Of a DNA stretch of 64,000 nucleotides, positions 15,536 through 28,503 are shown piece by piece. How positions within the stretch are numbered: position 1 is the first letter of the stretch; each line of letters begins with the position of its first letter. The DNA is from Balamuthia mandrillaris (taxonomy: Eukaryota > Discosea > Longamoebia > Balamuthiidae), in NCBI GenBank assembly GCA_031835245.1, contig JAVKOQ010000043.1, forward strand, positions 178,501 through 242,500, given 5' to 3'. Both the position numbers and the translations under genes were made by a program. The notes under the pieces are model-generated. The model was not told where the DNA came from and searched no databases. It saw nothing but the letters and a program-made list of their open reading frames with translations.

Positions 15536-16626
15536 CATCTTCTCTGTTGTTCCCTTTCATTGTTTCTTACAAACTCGTAAACAATCACAACACAAGGGGG
15601 ATTGTCTGAATATGGTGCTTTAGGACAGGGCAAATCGAAAGCACAGAAGAAACCAGTTGCCATCAAGGCATTGAATCAAGTGCTGATTCAAAAGGTTGTA
15701 AGCAACAGATTCTGCACGTTCGCTTTGGAAGATTCTTTGGCTTCAGATATTCTAAAGTATGTTGTTTTTCGTGGCTTCTTTTATTTCATTTATATTTATT
15801 TTTACACCACAAATATTATGCAGAGCGAAAGTAGGAACCTGCAACGCGATTGCCACGCTGAGAGAACGCCTGTTTTATAGCATGCCTGATGATGTCATTC
15901 CATCAGTGTCTCTTGCCAACAAGAACTGGAATTTGAATCGTACTACTTCTAGCGCACTCACTTTCCTTCCCTTCCTCCCTCTCTCCCTCTCTCCCTCTCT
16001 CCCTCCCTCCCTCCCCTTCCATTCTCGCTTCTTCCTTTGCTTTCTTTTAATGTACTTTCATCAAATACTGTACGAAAAAAAAAAAAGGATCTGAAGACAA
16101 AACTGGAATGTTAGGTCGTTTCCTCAGCTCCAGCAGCAGCGCTCTCAAAGTGACGGTATCGCCCGGCCATCTAGCTTTCTCGTCTCCACATTCCCCTGGT
16201 CCCAACTCTGAAAAGATCGTACTTGGTACTATCTCCTCATTGCTGCTCTGCTTCTCTCTTCTAGCTAACAACATGACGCGTATAGGTTCAACGGAGAAAC
16301 AGTCTGTACAGCTTATTATCGATGTATATTATTGTGACGAGGATACCTCCACGTTTAAACTGTCTTTGGACCCTGTCCCTTCTTCTCTATCTTCGGTTGA
16401 TTCTCTCTCCGTCTTTCTCTCTCTCCCTTTCTTTGTCTTTCTCTCTATATTTCGGTTTTTCTTGTGTTTTCTCTTTTACCAAGGCTAATGCTTGCTTTGT
16501 ACAGCTTGCTTCTTTTGAAATCAACGCAGATCTTCATATCAACACCAAGGCGCTTCCTATCAACGCTCTTATCGACCTCCAATTTAATGGTTCCCTTCTC
16601 TCTCTCCTTTTGTGCTCTTTTGCATT

Positions 16627-16663
<37 letters not shown>

Positions 16664-17542
16664 CACTAACTCGCAACTATGTTTCCAGAAAACTTCCATC
16701 ATTTTGTGCTAGTCAAATTGGACTCTCCTTTGTCGTCATTGGATAAAGAAGGGCATGGTAGACTATGTAAGTCAGATTCACGATTGGATCGCACCACATC
16801 ATTGACTTTACGACGGAACCCATCAGCCAACCACACTCCCTCTCCTTTAATTCATTCCACCTCTCAACCATCTTTAAAGCCACGTGTGGGTTCTTCTTCT
16901 ATTCCTTCTCCATTTACGGATCGAGGAAGAAGGATGGTCGCTCATCGTCTTGAACCCACGCCTCCTCCAGCACCACCTGTGAGTGAGGACCGTCATCACC
17001 AGAAAGAATCTTCTTCGTCCTCCTCTACAATTGCTTCTGCTCCTTCCATTGCTGCTTCCTTTACTGCTTCTCCTTTATCTGCTGCGTTACAGCTGATAGA
17101 GAAGGAACGAGCAGAATTTGAACGAAAAAGAGAGAAACGGAGAGATTCATCCGAGTGCAATACACTTTCATCATCTTCTCCATCTCCTTCATCTTCCTCG
17201 TCTTCCTCTGTCCTCACCATTGATTTTAAAAACGATGAAATCGGTAATTCTTTCTCCTCCTTTCCTATTTCTGTCTTTCTTTTTCCCATTGTTACTCTTC
17301 CTGTTCGTCATCTCAATTTTTTTTGTTATGTTTTCCAGAGTTTCACGAGATCCTTGGTCGTGGAGCAAGTGGAGCGGTAGTATGGCAATGCAGCATAAAG
17401 GGTCTCTCTTTTGCTGCCAAAGTCCTCACCACGGATGATTTTTGCACCCCGGATGCCATAGCTAGAATGCGAACTGAAATTGAAATCATGACGAAGCTCA
17501 AGCACGAAAACATTGGTTAGTAGAAACACAAAAACCTCTATT

Positions 17543-17582
<40 letters not shown>

Positions 17583-18659
17583 CTCTTGTAAGAAATTAAT
17601 GCTTCTCTTGCTCTGTTGCTCGTTTTTGTTGCTGATATGTTTTCCTCATCACGTAAGTGACGTATTTGGGAAGTAATTATGATGAAAAAAAGAAAGAAAT
17701 CTCGCTTTATGTACAGCTATATCCAGAGTCTCTTGACTCTGTTATCAACAAAAGAGCAGCCGCCATGCAACGTACCTATTTTTAAAATCTTTCTTATTGC
17801 CCCGATGTTGTACTAACTGTTCTTTTCTCTTGTTTGCAGCCTTTACTCCAAAAGAGGTCACCAACTTTATGTTGCAAATATGCAAAGGCTTGCACTATCT
17901 GGGCACTCAGAATCCTCCCATTATCCATCGAGACTTGAAGGTACTTTTACTTCTCTTTTTAAACATTTTTCTTTCTGTTAACACGCTTTTTTACAAAAAA
18001 AAAATACATCAGAGCGAAAATATATTTGTAACGTGGGACAGCCACCGAAAGCCCAACAAACTGAAAATAGGTCCTCCCTTCATTCTTTGCTTTTGTTGTT
18101 GTTTTAACTGACACATCATAACAAACAACAGGCGACTTTGATACTGCGAAACTGACTGAAAAGAGCGGTCGAGGCTTCACTCAAGTTGGCACTCGTATGT
18201 ATTCTTTAGAAACAACCTTACTTTGGTTTTTTTTTTTGACAATTTCCACAAAAAAAAGCTGGCTATATCGCCCCAGAAGTTTTTCTCTCTTCTGGAAGTA
18301 AATGGCATGACGTTAAAGCGGATGGTATCTTCTTTCTATTTCGTTCTTACTTTTGTTCTTTATTCTTTTTATTTTTAACGCATCTTTTCAAAGTGTGGTC
18401 ATTTGGAATGATCATTTACGAGCTTATGACGCTGAAGAAACCGTATTACGATGTGAACCGTTTTGAGCTCTCCAACATGAATGAAGCGGGAATACGACCG
18501 GAGGTCCCTCCCGAGCTGTTGTCCGAACAAAAGAACCAGCCAGCCTTGAAAGAGCTGATCGAGCTCTACGTTCGTTGCACCGAAAAGAAACCATCCAAAC
18601 GACCCTCCACCAAAAGCATTCTTTCCACCCTTACTTCTCTACAGCATTCGTTAAATTAA
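12572..18659 (+). CDS. RCC1-repeat protein kinase with MSP-like domain
   Basis: Nineteen exons, first 12572..14291, then 14366..14518, 14604..14759, 14843..15010, 15076..15279, 15351..15491, 15597..15756, 15824..15939, 16088..16225, 16265..16395, 16505..16589, 16689..17243, 17339..17515, 17658..17771, 17840..17940, 18013..18070, 18132..18194, 18259..18324, 18394..18659: 1523 residues. Residues 1-570 are Ser/Pro low complexity. Six or so RCC1 blades follow (for example DGKVWSWGDGSSGQLGHN). A PapD/MSP-like beta domain (VSPGHLAFS...) comes next. The kinase occupies about 1243-1523: GRGASGAVV loop, FAAKVL lysine, IIHRDLKSENIFV, PGYIAPE and VWSFGMIIYELMT. It looks TKL-like. The Mg-binding DFG is DFD, so activity is likely but altered. 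Exon 10's end is the least certain boundary; a donor at 16378 is the alternative. Confidence 0.87.
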
Positions 18660-19168
18660 CTCGGTCTCTTTTGTTGCCTTCTCTCTCCCTCTCTCTTTCT
18701 CTCTCTCTCCTGCCCTGCACGTTCAAGCGAGAGTGAAAAGAGAGAGAGAATTTGTTGAACAAATAAGTTACACAACCAAAGTGTGTGGCCTTGCCAACAT
18801 AAAAGGGCTGAAAATTGTGCATTCTCCTTTCTTCGTCTTCTACTTCTATTACTTCCTCTGCACGTCTTTCTTCTTCATCGCCACCTTTCCCTACAACGTC
18901 GTCTACAGGAACATTCCCTTCAACGTTTTGGTCTTCCGCTGCCAAAGCTTTTTCGTCCACGTGGTCACCATTTCGCGAGCAAGAATGAGGACAGTCATTT
19001 TCCTCTCCTCATTCTTTCTTCTTGCTTGAGGAACAATAAATAAAGAGTTCTCAACGTAACCAATGAGGTCGAATGATGGAGAATTCCAGGTAACGCATTG
19101 TTTGCATAAATAAAATCTTCCTTTCGAAAATCTCCCTAACCGGCCTTCTTGCCCTTAACAAACCAAGG
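18660..19168. other. Intergenic region, no clear gene
   Basis: It contains CT runs at about 18676-18712 and AATAAA-like signals near 19035. Open stretches on both strands at about 18.73-18.96 kb are short, compositionally skewed and lack splice support, so I do not call them genes. Confidence 0.6.
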
Positions 19169-20211
19169 ATGCGCTCCATAACCTTCCCCTTACTTTCTGG
19201 TCTGCTCTGCCTATCGTGGTTCTGTTGGTCAGCTTCCGCCGACCCTTCTCACCTGCTCTGGCATGTTAACGAGACCTTCCCTTTTGAAGCAAACGCTATC
19301 CGGGTTTGGGACGCCGGGTTCTTCTCATCCTACGATCCCCCGAACGGTTTAGACCTGAGGATGGTTTTTCCTCCCAGCCAAGACTGTGGTGACTGCAAGA
19401 TCACAGCATTTGTCTTCGACTCAAAAGAAGCTCTGAAGAGGTGGGAAGAGACCGGCATCATCAAAGCTTTGTGGTATCAGACTTTCAAAGGTATTCCCGG
19501 AGTGGAGTTCTCGGTCCAGGTCAACGCTTCCACGGTCATCCACTGGCTTGCCTTTGCCTTGAAGAACGTTGGGCAAACGCCTATCCCTGCCCTTCGTTGG
19601 GAGGCCAATGTAACATCGAACGCGTCTCTGCCATTAGTCTGCCCACCCAGTGGCAATTCTTCCACCAACTTCACTCTCATGGCTTTTCAGCCTGCAGAAG
19701 ACTACGCTCGCTGTCCATCCCTCCCTCTTCAACTCAACTGTTCTCAAGCAGGGAAGGAGTTGGAGTTCACAGGAGCGATCCACGACGCGTCGCAGCATTT
19801 CCAAGCGGAGCTCCATTACAACCGGACATTGGATCTTTCGTTGGAAGGGAGGAGATGTGACGGACTGGTCTTTGTTCACGACAACACCACATACCTCGAC
19901 GTCCATTGTCGGGCTGAATTTCCAGGTTACTCTTCTTTGACATCGTATCTCATCGTCGTCATTGTTTCTGACTCTAGTTTTTTTCTCTAGAACTCCAACC
20001 TTGTTATTACTTTTACCGACACCATAATGGCAGTGAGCCCCTACCGCCACCACCTCCTCCATCGCCAGATGACAGCGGATGGACCAACGAGAAAACCTAC
20101 TTGGTCGTAATTGGAGTGTTGTCCTTGGTCGCTGCTGTTTGTTTTATCGTCTCGGTGGTCTTGTTCATACTTCATGTCAAGGGCCATTCTCATCGTTACC
20201 ATGTCATCTAG
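19169..20211 (+). CDS. Type I membrane protein with large glycosylated ectodomain, family unknown
   Basis: Two exons, 19169..19925 and 19991..20211, give 325 residues with closing phases. A signal peptide (FPLLSGLLCLSWFCWSAS) is followed by an ectodomain of about 250 residues with paired Cys (CGDC and later single Cys) and many N-glycosylation sequons (NET, NAS, NVT, NSS, NFT, NRT, NTT). A short Pro-rich stalk (PLPPPPPSPDD) precedes a transmembrane helix (VVIGVLSLVAAVCFIVSVVL) and a very short basic tail HVKGHSHRYHVI. I do not recognise the ectodomain family; a cell-surface receptor or adhesion role is only inferred from topology. It is followed by 450 bp of spacer before the Ras gene on the same strand. 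Confidence 0.78.
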
Positions 20212-21371
<1,160 letters not shown>

Positions 21372-21529
21372 AAACGTTCATTGTTGTTATTTGCAAACTG
21401 CTGTTGAACATAAGTTCAGCAGGCTTCTTTCGTTACAGTTTAAAATAAAAAACAAACCAACCTGTAAACTACATCATCTGATTCTCTTTATCTCTTCTTG
21501 TTCGTCTCCTTCTGTTGTGAAGAGAGAAT

Positions 21530-23354
21530 TCAAAGACGGGCTGTGACTTTGGACTTTGGCAAAGGAGGAACGTTACAACGACCTTCGTAGGCAGTAGCGA
21601 TGCGGCGACGTATCTCTTCTCTGGAAAGTTGCAAAGAGTCGAAACGCCTTGGGTCCAACTGGCTCATGTCGAGCGATGGTTTGCCATCTACAATCCACTC
21701 TGCCAACATTTTACCTGAAACAGAAAATCAGAAGAGGTGCAGGCGAGAGAGAGAGAGAGAGAGAGAGAGATCCGTACCAACTCCAACAGAATGCATGACC
21801 CAAACCCCTTCACCTAACCAAAGGCCAGACACAGCGTTGCTTGCAGGACCAACCAGAGGAAAGCCATCCGGCGTGAAGGACATAAGTCCGTTGAAAGCCT
21901 TCCACGCCTTCAAGGGCTTTATGCAGGGCAACAGGGCTTCCATGTTGGCTTTGGCTCGCTCAAAGTCCCGCGGCGTGAATGGAAACTCGGCATGTGTGTG
22001 ACCCTCCACTTGATCGGCCTCGACTAAGATGGCCCTGTGGTCGTAGTTGCCAAAGCCAAGACATGATCCAAATTGGAGAACATAGACTCCGTGATCGGAG
22101 TCGAAGATGCCTTGTGGTGAGGTTTGTGGTGTTTCGGTAGGTAAGAGAAAAGCAAACAGAGAATTTGAACATGATGAAAGAGAGGCAAGTACAAGGAAGA
22201 GCTGTGGTAGAGTTTTGGTACAAAGAATCATGATTAGAAGGTGCTTGGTATTCTTTTAGAGCCTCAAGCGGCTGACTCAATACCCATTGATGCTGTACTA
22301 TATTTAAGGTCAGTTTAAAGCACGAGATATGAGAGAGAGAGAGAGAGAGAGAGAGACTGATGCAAACAGGAGAAGAGGACAGACCATTAACAAGAGGAAG
22401 ATCAACGCCAACAGTTTTGGTAAGAGTAGGTCCCCAAGCACCCGCACAAACCACAACATGCTCCGTCTCTATCCGCTGTCCCGAGGCTGTCCTCACCGCC
22501 ACCACTTTCTTTCCTTCCGTCTCGATGGCCTCCACTTTGGTGTTGGCAAAGAACCGAACGGGAGCGGTTGGGTGCGACATGGCCGCCAAGGCCATGGTCT
22601 CGGCTGCTTTGACGGTGGCAGCGCGGCCAACGCCTATGTTGGGTGGCCAGTGCAGTGCCCCCAAGACTTTGCTCTCGTCTATCAGCGGGTGTAATGCCTT
22701 GACTTCACTGGCAGTCAACACTTTGACTCCTATAAAAGGTTTTACAGGTTTGTTCATTTATTTAGTGGGTTGGATCACTAGGCGCTGGATGGCAAAGAAG
22801 AAGATGAAGAAGAAGAAGAAGAAGAAGAAGAAGAAGAAGAAAAATAGAATAGAACGGGAGCAGAGAGAAAGGGAAAGAGAAACGACGAACAACGAGACAC
22901 AAAAGACAATAGAGGAAGGAGCTGTGAGCGTGCGAGAAACAAAGAAGAGAGAAGCACACGAGTTCAAACCAGTGTAGCCAGAGCGCGCAGCGTGCTCAGC
23001 CTCCCATTGGAAGTACTCCATCCTCTCAGGCGTGGAGGCCAGGAAGAGCTCTCCCGTCTGGCTGAACACCTTGGCCGCCGTCAGCACCCCCGCCGTCTCC
23101 CTCGCCAGCTCCGTCATGGTGCGCGAGGTGGGGTGCAGCTGGAGTATGCCGCCAGGGGCATGGGAGGAGGAACCGCCCGTGATGAAGAGCGCGTTGCGCT
23201 CCAGCACCACCACCTCCTGGCAGTTCTTCTTGGCCAGCTTGAAGGCGACGCTGCAGCCTACGATGCCGGCGCCCACCACCACCACCTTGGCCTTGGCGGG
23301 CAGGGTTTGGTCTTTGGCCACATGCCACTCGCTTGCCGCATTCTCTCCTTGCAT
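21530..23354 (-). CDS. FAD-dependent oxidoreductase, DAO (dimethylglycine/sarcosine dehydrogenase-like) family
   Basis: Five exons: 22970..23354, 22385..22729, 22193..22297, 21778..22110 and 21530..21714, 450 residues with closing phases. The Rossmann dinucleotide motif is VVVVGAGIVGCSVAFKLAK, followed by VVLERN. The flavin-binding GGSSSHAPGG, the CAGAWGP loop and the late MSFTPDGFPLVGPA/WLGEGVWVMHSVGVGK block are those of DAO enzymes that oxidise secondary or tertiary amines such as dimethylglycine, sarcosine or betaine derivatives. The C-terminal folate-binding GcvT domains of true dimethylglycine dehydrogenase are absent, so it stands alone as the oxidase half. No clear mitochondrial presequence is visible. 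The substrate cannot be fixed from sequence alone. Confidence 0.9.
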
Positions 23355-23433
23355 TTCTCTTCTCTTCTCTTCTTCTTTTCTGCTTCTTTAAACTTCAAAT
23401 ATTTTTTAAATAATTTATTGCTGTCAGGAGATT

Positions 23434-23572
23434 CTGTCGACATGCCTTAAAATGCAAAAATGGTTTTTTTTCGGACATTTTTCCCGTTAAAATTTGCGAA
23501 AATTCCAATGGGTCCTTTTATGGGTAAAATATTACTGTCGACACCTCAAAAATGGCAACATAGTTGTCGACA
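23434..23572. promoter_or_regulatory. Cluster of three TGTCGAC-type palindromes
   Basis: Sites CTGTCGACAT, CTGTCGACAC and TTGTCGACAC lie about 80, 180 and 210 bp upstream of the FAD oxidoreductase ATG. They resemble sites found upstream of other genes here. A factor-binding role is inference. Confidence 0.4.
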
Positions 23573-23615
23573 CAAAGGGGCGCGTCTCTTGCTGCAGGAA
23601 GCGGAACACTCGCGT

Positions 23616-23895
23616 TCAGGACAAACCGCTTGTCTGGTGTCCACCCCTGTCGGCCTCGTGACCACAGGCCTCCTCTTCTTCCTGCTGCTGGGCCACTTGC
23701 TCCACAGAAACGCTCCTCGATGATGGTGTTGGTAGCGAACGTTCGGCTGGTTCCTGCTCCGCGTCTTCGCCCATCACCATTCTTACTCCCTGTTCTTCTT
23801 CTTCCTTCCTCATACCAGTTGCAAGTGAAGAACATGAAGAAGAAGAATGAGAAGAAGAAGAGGAACATGAAGAAGAAGAAGAAGAAGAAGAAGAA

Positions 23896-23930
<35 letters not shown>

Positions 23931-25883
23931 AGATTGCTTTCTCGCAGCCGTGACCGAGCTCTTTCTCTTTCTGTTTCTGGCTAGACCACGGCGACGCGCC
24001 TGCGGCTTCATGAAACGAAGGCCGGAGCCGACGTCGAGGTTGTGACCTTGTTGCACTCGCGCGGAGCGAGCTGCTGGTATCACGGAAAGAGCTAAGGTCA
24101 ATGACGTGGCAGGAGAGAGGGTTGATGTTGATGCCGTTGTCACTTTTGTCGTTGTTGCGAAAGAAGAAGTGGGCGAGGAGCAGGAAGCAGCGGCGACAGC
24201 AATAGCGGCGGCAGCTGTTGTTGTTGTGGATAGTTGTTCGCGTTTCGCTGAAGATAAAGCAGAAGAGGAGAAAGCAGAGGAAGAAGGCGAAGTTGTTGAG
24301 AAGGACGAGGAGCCAGTGGGAGCCTGTTGCTGATAGGACGGGAGAGCAGCGGAAGAAGAAGAGGAGGAAAAGGGAGGACGGATATTGGTGAGAGAGGGGG
24401 AGGTGGTTAAGGCGGAGAAGGAAGAGTCTTTTGATGCGGCCAACGAGATTGGTGAAGACAAATAAGAAGAACAGATAGAAGGAGGAGGGTGCGTTTCAGG
24501 ACGTGGAGGAAAGTGATGATGGAACATCGATGATGCCGCTGCGGAAGAAGCATAAGTGAAGGACGGGGCTACTGCATCAGAAATAGAAGAGGCGTTACTG
24601 CTGAAAGAAGCTGGCGTGGTGAGGATGAACGTGGTGGAGACAGAAGGTGAGCTAGATGATGGTGGCAAGGAAGAAGACGAAGCCGCCATTGAAGGACCAG
24701 CTTCTAACGATCCAACGGCCATAGTTGGCGGAGAAGAAGGAGAAGGCATCAATGAAGAGTAAGGGGAGTTCAGAATTGGACCGGAAAGAAGAGGAGGAGG
24801 GGTAACCATCGGCCCCAAAGGAGAAGAAGAACAAGCGAAGGGATCGCTCATCGAGCGTTGTGCTCCATAGAATGGAGGAGACATGGTCGTCATTGATGCT
24901 GGTAGTTGTTGTGGCTGCTGGTGAGCAATAAGCGTGTCGACTTGAGAAGAAGGTGAGAGGGGCGGTGACAAAATCGGGGGCCGCTGTGGTGTTCCATTTG
25001 TTATCGCCGTAGAAGAAGATGAGACTGAAGCAGAAGACAACGGAAGAAGGCAGGTTGGCAATGGCTGTTGTGAGCATGCACTATTCAAACAATCGCTACA
25101 ATTACCACCATAGCTGACCTCTCGTGCTGTCATCAAAGAGGGAAACGAAGCAATGGATGAGTAAGAGGAGGGGCTCGGTTGATATGGTGGTTGATCAACA
25201 AACGAAGGAGGAAGAGCGATAGAAGACATGGATGACGGCAACGGCTGGACCCCCGAATGATGCCGAGGAGGAAGAGTAAGAGCAGGGGGAGGCTGCGGAT
25301 GATATTGTACAGTCGCAGATGAAAGGAAAGGAGAGGAAGACAAACCAAGAGAGCCAGGGAGCTGCGATTGCGAATAACCGCTAGCATCGCTCAGCAATGC
25401 TGGTGGCGGTTGTAGCTGCTGCTGTTGCTCAACGACACCAGCAGCGAACAAAGCGTAAGAGGGAGAGGGAGTGTTGGGTTGTTCGTCTAAAGGAGCAGTT
25501 GGCGACAACATGTAATGTTGTGCGGGAGGGGCCGCCTGACGTTCATACGAAGGAGGGCGCAAATGATGCTGCTCTTCTTCACATGATTGGGAAGGCGGAG
25601 CTGCATACGCTTCTGCCGAAGGAAGAAAATCGTTGAGGTCGATACAGGGCTCTCCGTTGCGAATGTCAACCAAACTTTCTTCTTCAAAACCTTTGTGTGG
25701 AACGGAAGAAGAAGAAGGAGAAGGAGAGTGAAGGAATGAAGCTCGACGCTCTTCCATCAATGGAGACGGTTGGAAGTCCAAGGGAGACTCGCACCCTTCT
25801 TCGGGAAGCAAGAAAGCAGAAAAAGAGGTGGAAGGAGAGAGAGCGGGAAGAGCGCAAGACAGTTCGTTTGCGGTTTGTTCCAT
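23616..25883 (-). CDS. Ser/Pro-rich low-complexity protein with C-terminal basic GSGL-KPQ motif
   Basis: A single exon of 755 residues. Most of it is Ser/Pro/Ala/Gln-rich with few recognisable folds, including long Ser runs encoded by TCT/TCG repeats near 23.88-23.93 kb. Near the C terminus a compact motif, GSGLRFMKPQARRR, is followed by a strongly basic stretch NRKRKSS. The next gene on the same strand carries the same motif, and both have a CESP-containing block, so the two are likely paralogues. The composition suggests a nuclear regulator with intrinsically disordered activation-type regions and a nuclear-localisation or DNA-contact segment. No DNA-binding domain that I can name is present, so this is inference. 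Confidence 0.7.
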
Positions 25884-26679
25884 GACGGCGTCACGGATGA
25901 TATAGTAGAAGAAGTAAAAATATAGACTTCAGGTGTTGTTGTTGCTGTCGTATCTTTCAACTTCCTCACACCGAATGAAAAAAAGAACCTTACAAACTTC
26001 CCCGCACCGGTAGCTTTCTTTCTTTGTTATTATGAGAAGTAAGACCGCGCTTGTGCAATACTGCAAAAAATGTTTTATGAAAGACAACCATTACTAAAAA
26101 AGACTCAAAAAGGTAACACAATTGAGAGGGACACACCGCTTACGTTGCCCTAACGCAAGTCCACAAAAGTGAAACCCTGATGAATAATTATTAAAATTCT
26201 CCGCCAATTATTTAATTGCTATCGATACACTTTCCAATTCTCGATAAAATATAGATTGGGTCAAAACTTTATTTTTTTTTTGCTCTGCTCGGAGAGAAGA
26301 GAGAGAAGAGAAGCGTGATGGATAAGAGATCAGAGAGGAGAGCAATGGGAGGAGAGTGAGAGAGAGAGAGAGAGAGGGGGGGGGGGAGAAAAGAAAGAAA
26401 GCTTGGAAGAATGGAGTGAAGCGTTGTGGTTGTGTTGTGTACAAAATGCCTTTATGAAGTGTTGTTTGCTACAAAATGCGTTGGATACAAGTGAAAAAAA
26501 AAATAAACAGATGTTTCAGATACACAAATAAAAGTTGTTTTTTTGTCTTCTTCTATGCACAGAAAGAAAAACATCTGGATAAAAACTGTTGTAAAGTTTT
26601 TAACGCGAAGACAGAAAAACAAAAACTATCTGTTTAAAAAAATAAAAGTCTTTGCTATGTGTTGGTGCTTTGATGTTGT
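25884..26679. other. Intergenic region between paralogues
   Basis: Promoter side of the first paralogue and 3' side of the second. It holds GA-rich tracts (26285-26395), a G-run near 26376 and AT-rich DNA. No gene was seen. Confidence 0.6.
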
Positions 26680-28503
26680 TTATCTCCGTCGTCTCGCCCG
26701 TTTGTTCTCTTTCTTCTCTCCCGATTCGTTTTTGTTGTTCTTGTTCGAGGATGAAGTTTCTTTGGCTTCGCCTTCGTTGGAGGAGGAGGAGGAGGCTGAC
26801 TTCTTGGAGGAAGCGCGCCGCCGTCTCTTTCGCTTGGGTTGCGGTTTGATGAACGCCAGCCCAGAGCCCAAAGAGGAGGCACCGGGAGTGAAAAAGTACT
26901 CCGAGGCTTGTTCGGCAGCGGAAGGAGGACAAGGAGGGGGGGTAGAAATGCAGGAAAGTGAAGGAGGGGCAGAAGGAGAAACGGCGATGACAAGCGCAGA
27001 AGAAGGAGAGGCAGAAACGGGAGTAGGAAGAGAAGAGGACGCAGAAGGGATGAGGTTGGCGGGAACAGGAAGAGTAGTGGGAGGAGCCAAGGAGCTCTGA
27101 AGCTTGCGAACGAGGGCGGGAAACTCCTCCCCGCTAGCAGATGAGAAGAAAGGAGACTCGCAGCCGGCGCGCTCATCGTAATGCTGTTGGTAAGGCTGTT
27201 CCATCACAGGTGCTTCGGGATGATGATGCGAAGCAGGAGAGTAATGGTATGTGCTGGTGCTTCCTGGAACAGGAGAAGAAGAAGGTGTGTGACTTATGTG
27301 CATGTTGTTGGTGCTGTTGTGATGGTGAAGGTTGGCTTCTTCAGGACCAGAGTAGAAGTTCAACGGCTGCCAGCCATCATCCGACTCGGAGCCAAATCCA
27401 TAATAACCCCAGGAAGAGGAAAAGGAAGAAGAGCAAGACGAGGACTGCGGTGGAGAGGAGTAGGCGACTCTCTCTGCCTCAGAGACTGTAGAGCAGGCAG
27501 ATGCAGCAGTTCCGACGCCAATGTCCTCCATTGAGACTGAGAGCGGAGAGGACATTCTCTCTCCGCAGTAGTGCGCTCTTCCGCCAGAAGAGGAGGAGTG
27601 TATGCCGTTGTAGTCCATCATAGACAGCATGCTCATGGCACGAGGATCAGCAACGTAACCTTTGGTCGGCACAAAGGCAGCCATCGGCATTTGCGAAGGA
27701 GGAATGTTGTGTTGTTGAAGGGCTTGAATGTGACAGTGTTGTGAATGTTGTTGCTGATGGCAGACCTCACGCTGACTAAGACTGATGTCCAAGTCAGTGT
27801 TGGCGGCGTTGGGATCCAATCTGGAGGAGGTTGTTTGATCCAAGAACTCCTGGCGAGGGTGGTTGCTGATGGTAGAGGTGGTGGTGTGTTGTTGCTCTTG
27901 TTGTTGCTGGTGAACGTTGTTGTTCTTGCTGTTGGCTTTTTGGATGAGGGCAAGCCATTGGTTGGCCGACATGGAGGCCCTGCGGGCGTCGGTCAATGGG
28001 AGTTCATCGCCTTCAGCTTCGTTAGAAGAAACCAGGACGCGGGGAATCAAGTCTTCGAACAACGCGTTGAAGTCACCGCTTGGTCGTGGAGCGTTGCCGA
28101 CTGCACCAGCGTCGGAGCCTCCGTTGGCGCTCTCCTCCGCCAGGAAGGAGCTAAAGTCGAACCATGGCTCCGAGTCCTCGCCGACGGAGAAGTAGGCGGC
28201 GGAATTCCTGTCGACAAGGTCGCTCTGCTCGCGTTGCGCGGCCGCCGCCAAGAAGCTGGCTGGAATGGTGAAGCTCGTGCCTCGTACGCGGCTGCCACGA
28301 CGGCTGAGGTTGCGCGCCTGCTGAAATAAGAGCTCCTCATCGTCCTCCGCCTCAAAGTGCGCCCCACAGGAGAAGAGGTGGTCGTACTCCGCCGCGGCGG
28401 CAAGGGCCTTGTTGTAGCTGCTCTCCCTGAGGTGGTGCTTGCTGCTGCTTTGCTTGCCTTGGCCCACTAGGTCGTAAGGGTCACCCGTACAAGCTCTGTC
28501 CAT
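26680..28503 (-). CDS. Low-complexity protein with C-terminal GSGL-KPQ-basic motif, paralogue of upstream gene
   Basis: A single exon of 607 residues beginning MDRACTGDPYDLVGQ (ATG 28503; the frame stays open further upstream but that part is AT-rich and hydrophobic, unlike the protein). The body is rich in Ser, Gln, His and Asn, with segments such as GDFNALFEDLIPR and ANQWLALIQKANSK that could be short helices. The C terminus carries GSGLAFIKPQPKRKRRRR, then Ser/Lys-rich tail ending RARRRR. CESPFF parallels CESPLDF of the neighbouring gene. A nuclear role is inferred from the basic tail. I recognise no catalytic domain. Confidence 0.7.
   Translation of the reverse strand: MDRACTGDPYDLVGQGKQSSSKHHLRESSYNKALAAAAEYDHLFSCGAHFEAEDDEELLFQQARNLSRRGSRVRGTSFTIPASFLAAAAQREQSDLVDRNSAAYFSVGEDSEPWFDFSSFLAEESANGGSDAGAVGNAPRPSGDFNALFEDLIPRVLVSSNEAEGDELPLTDARRASMSANQWLALIQKANSKNNNVHQQQQEQQHTTTSTISNHPRQEFLDQTTSSRLDPNAANTDLDISLSQREVCHQQQHSQHCHIQALQQHNIPPSQMPMAAFVPTKGYVADPRAMSMLSMMDYNGIHSSSSGGRAHYCGERMSSPLSVSMEDIGVGTAASACSTVSEAERVAYSSPPQSSSCSSSFSSSWGYYGFGSESDDGWQPLNFYSGPEEANLHHHNSTNNMHISHTPSSSPVPGSTSTYHYSPASHHHPEAPVMEQPYQQHYDERAGCESPFFSSASGEEFPALVRKLQSSLAPPTTLPVPANLIPSASSSLPTPVSASPSSALVIAVSPSAPPSLSCISTPPPCPPSAAEQASEYFFTPGASSLGSGLAFIKPQPKRKRRRRASSKKSASSSSSNEGEAKETSSSNKNNKNESGEKKENKRARRRR

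Noticed and set aside
18631-19043. Short frames on both strands between the kinase and the type I membrane gene
   Set aside because: Composition is skewed (acidic on one strand, aromatic/hydrophobic on the other), with no start or splice signal that makes a coherent protein.
27141-28403. Antisense frames over the 28503 gene rich in Arg, Val and Gly
   Set aside because: They vanish as ordinary shadows of a Ser/Gln-rich exon; no motif is recognised.
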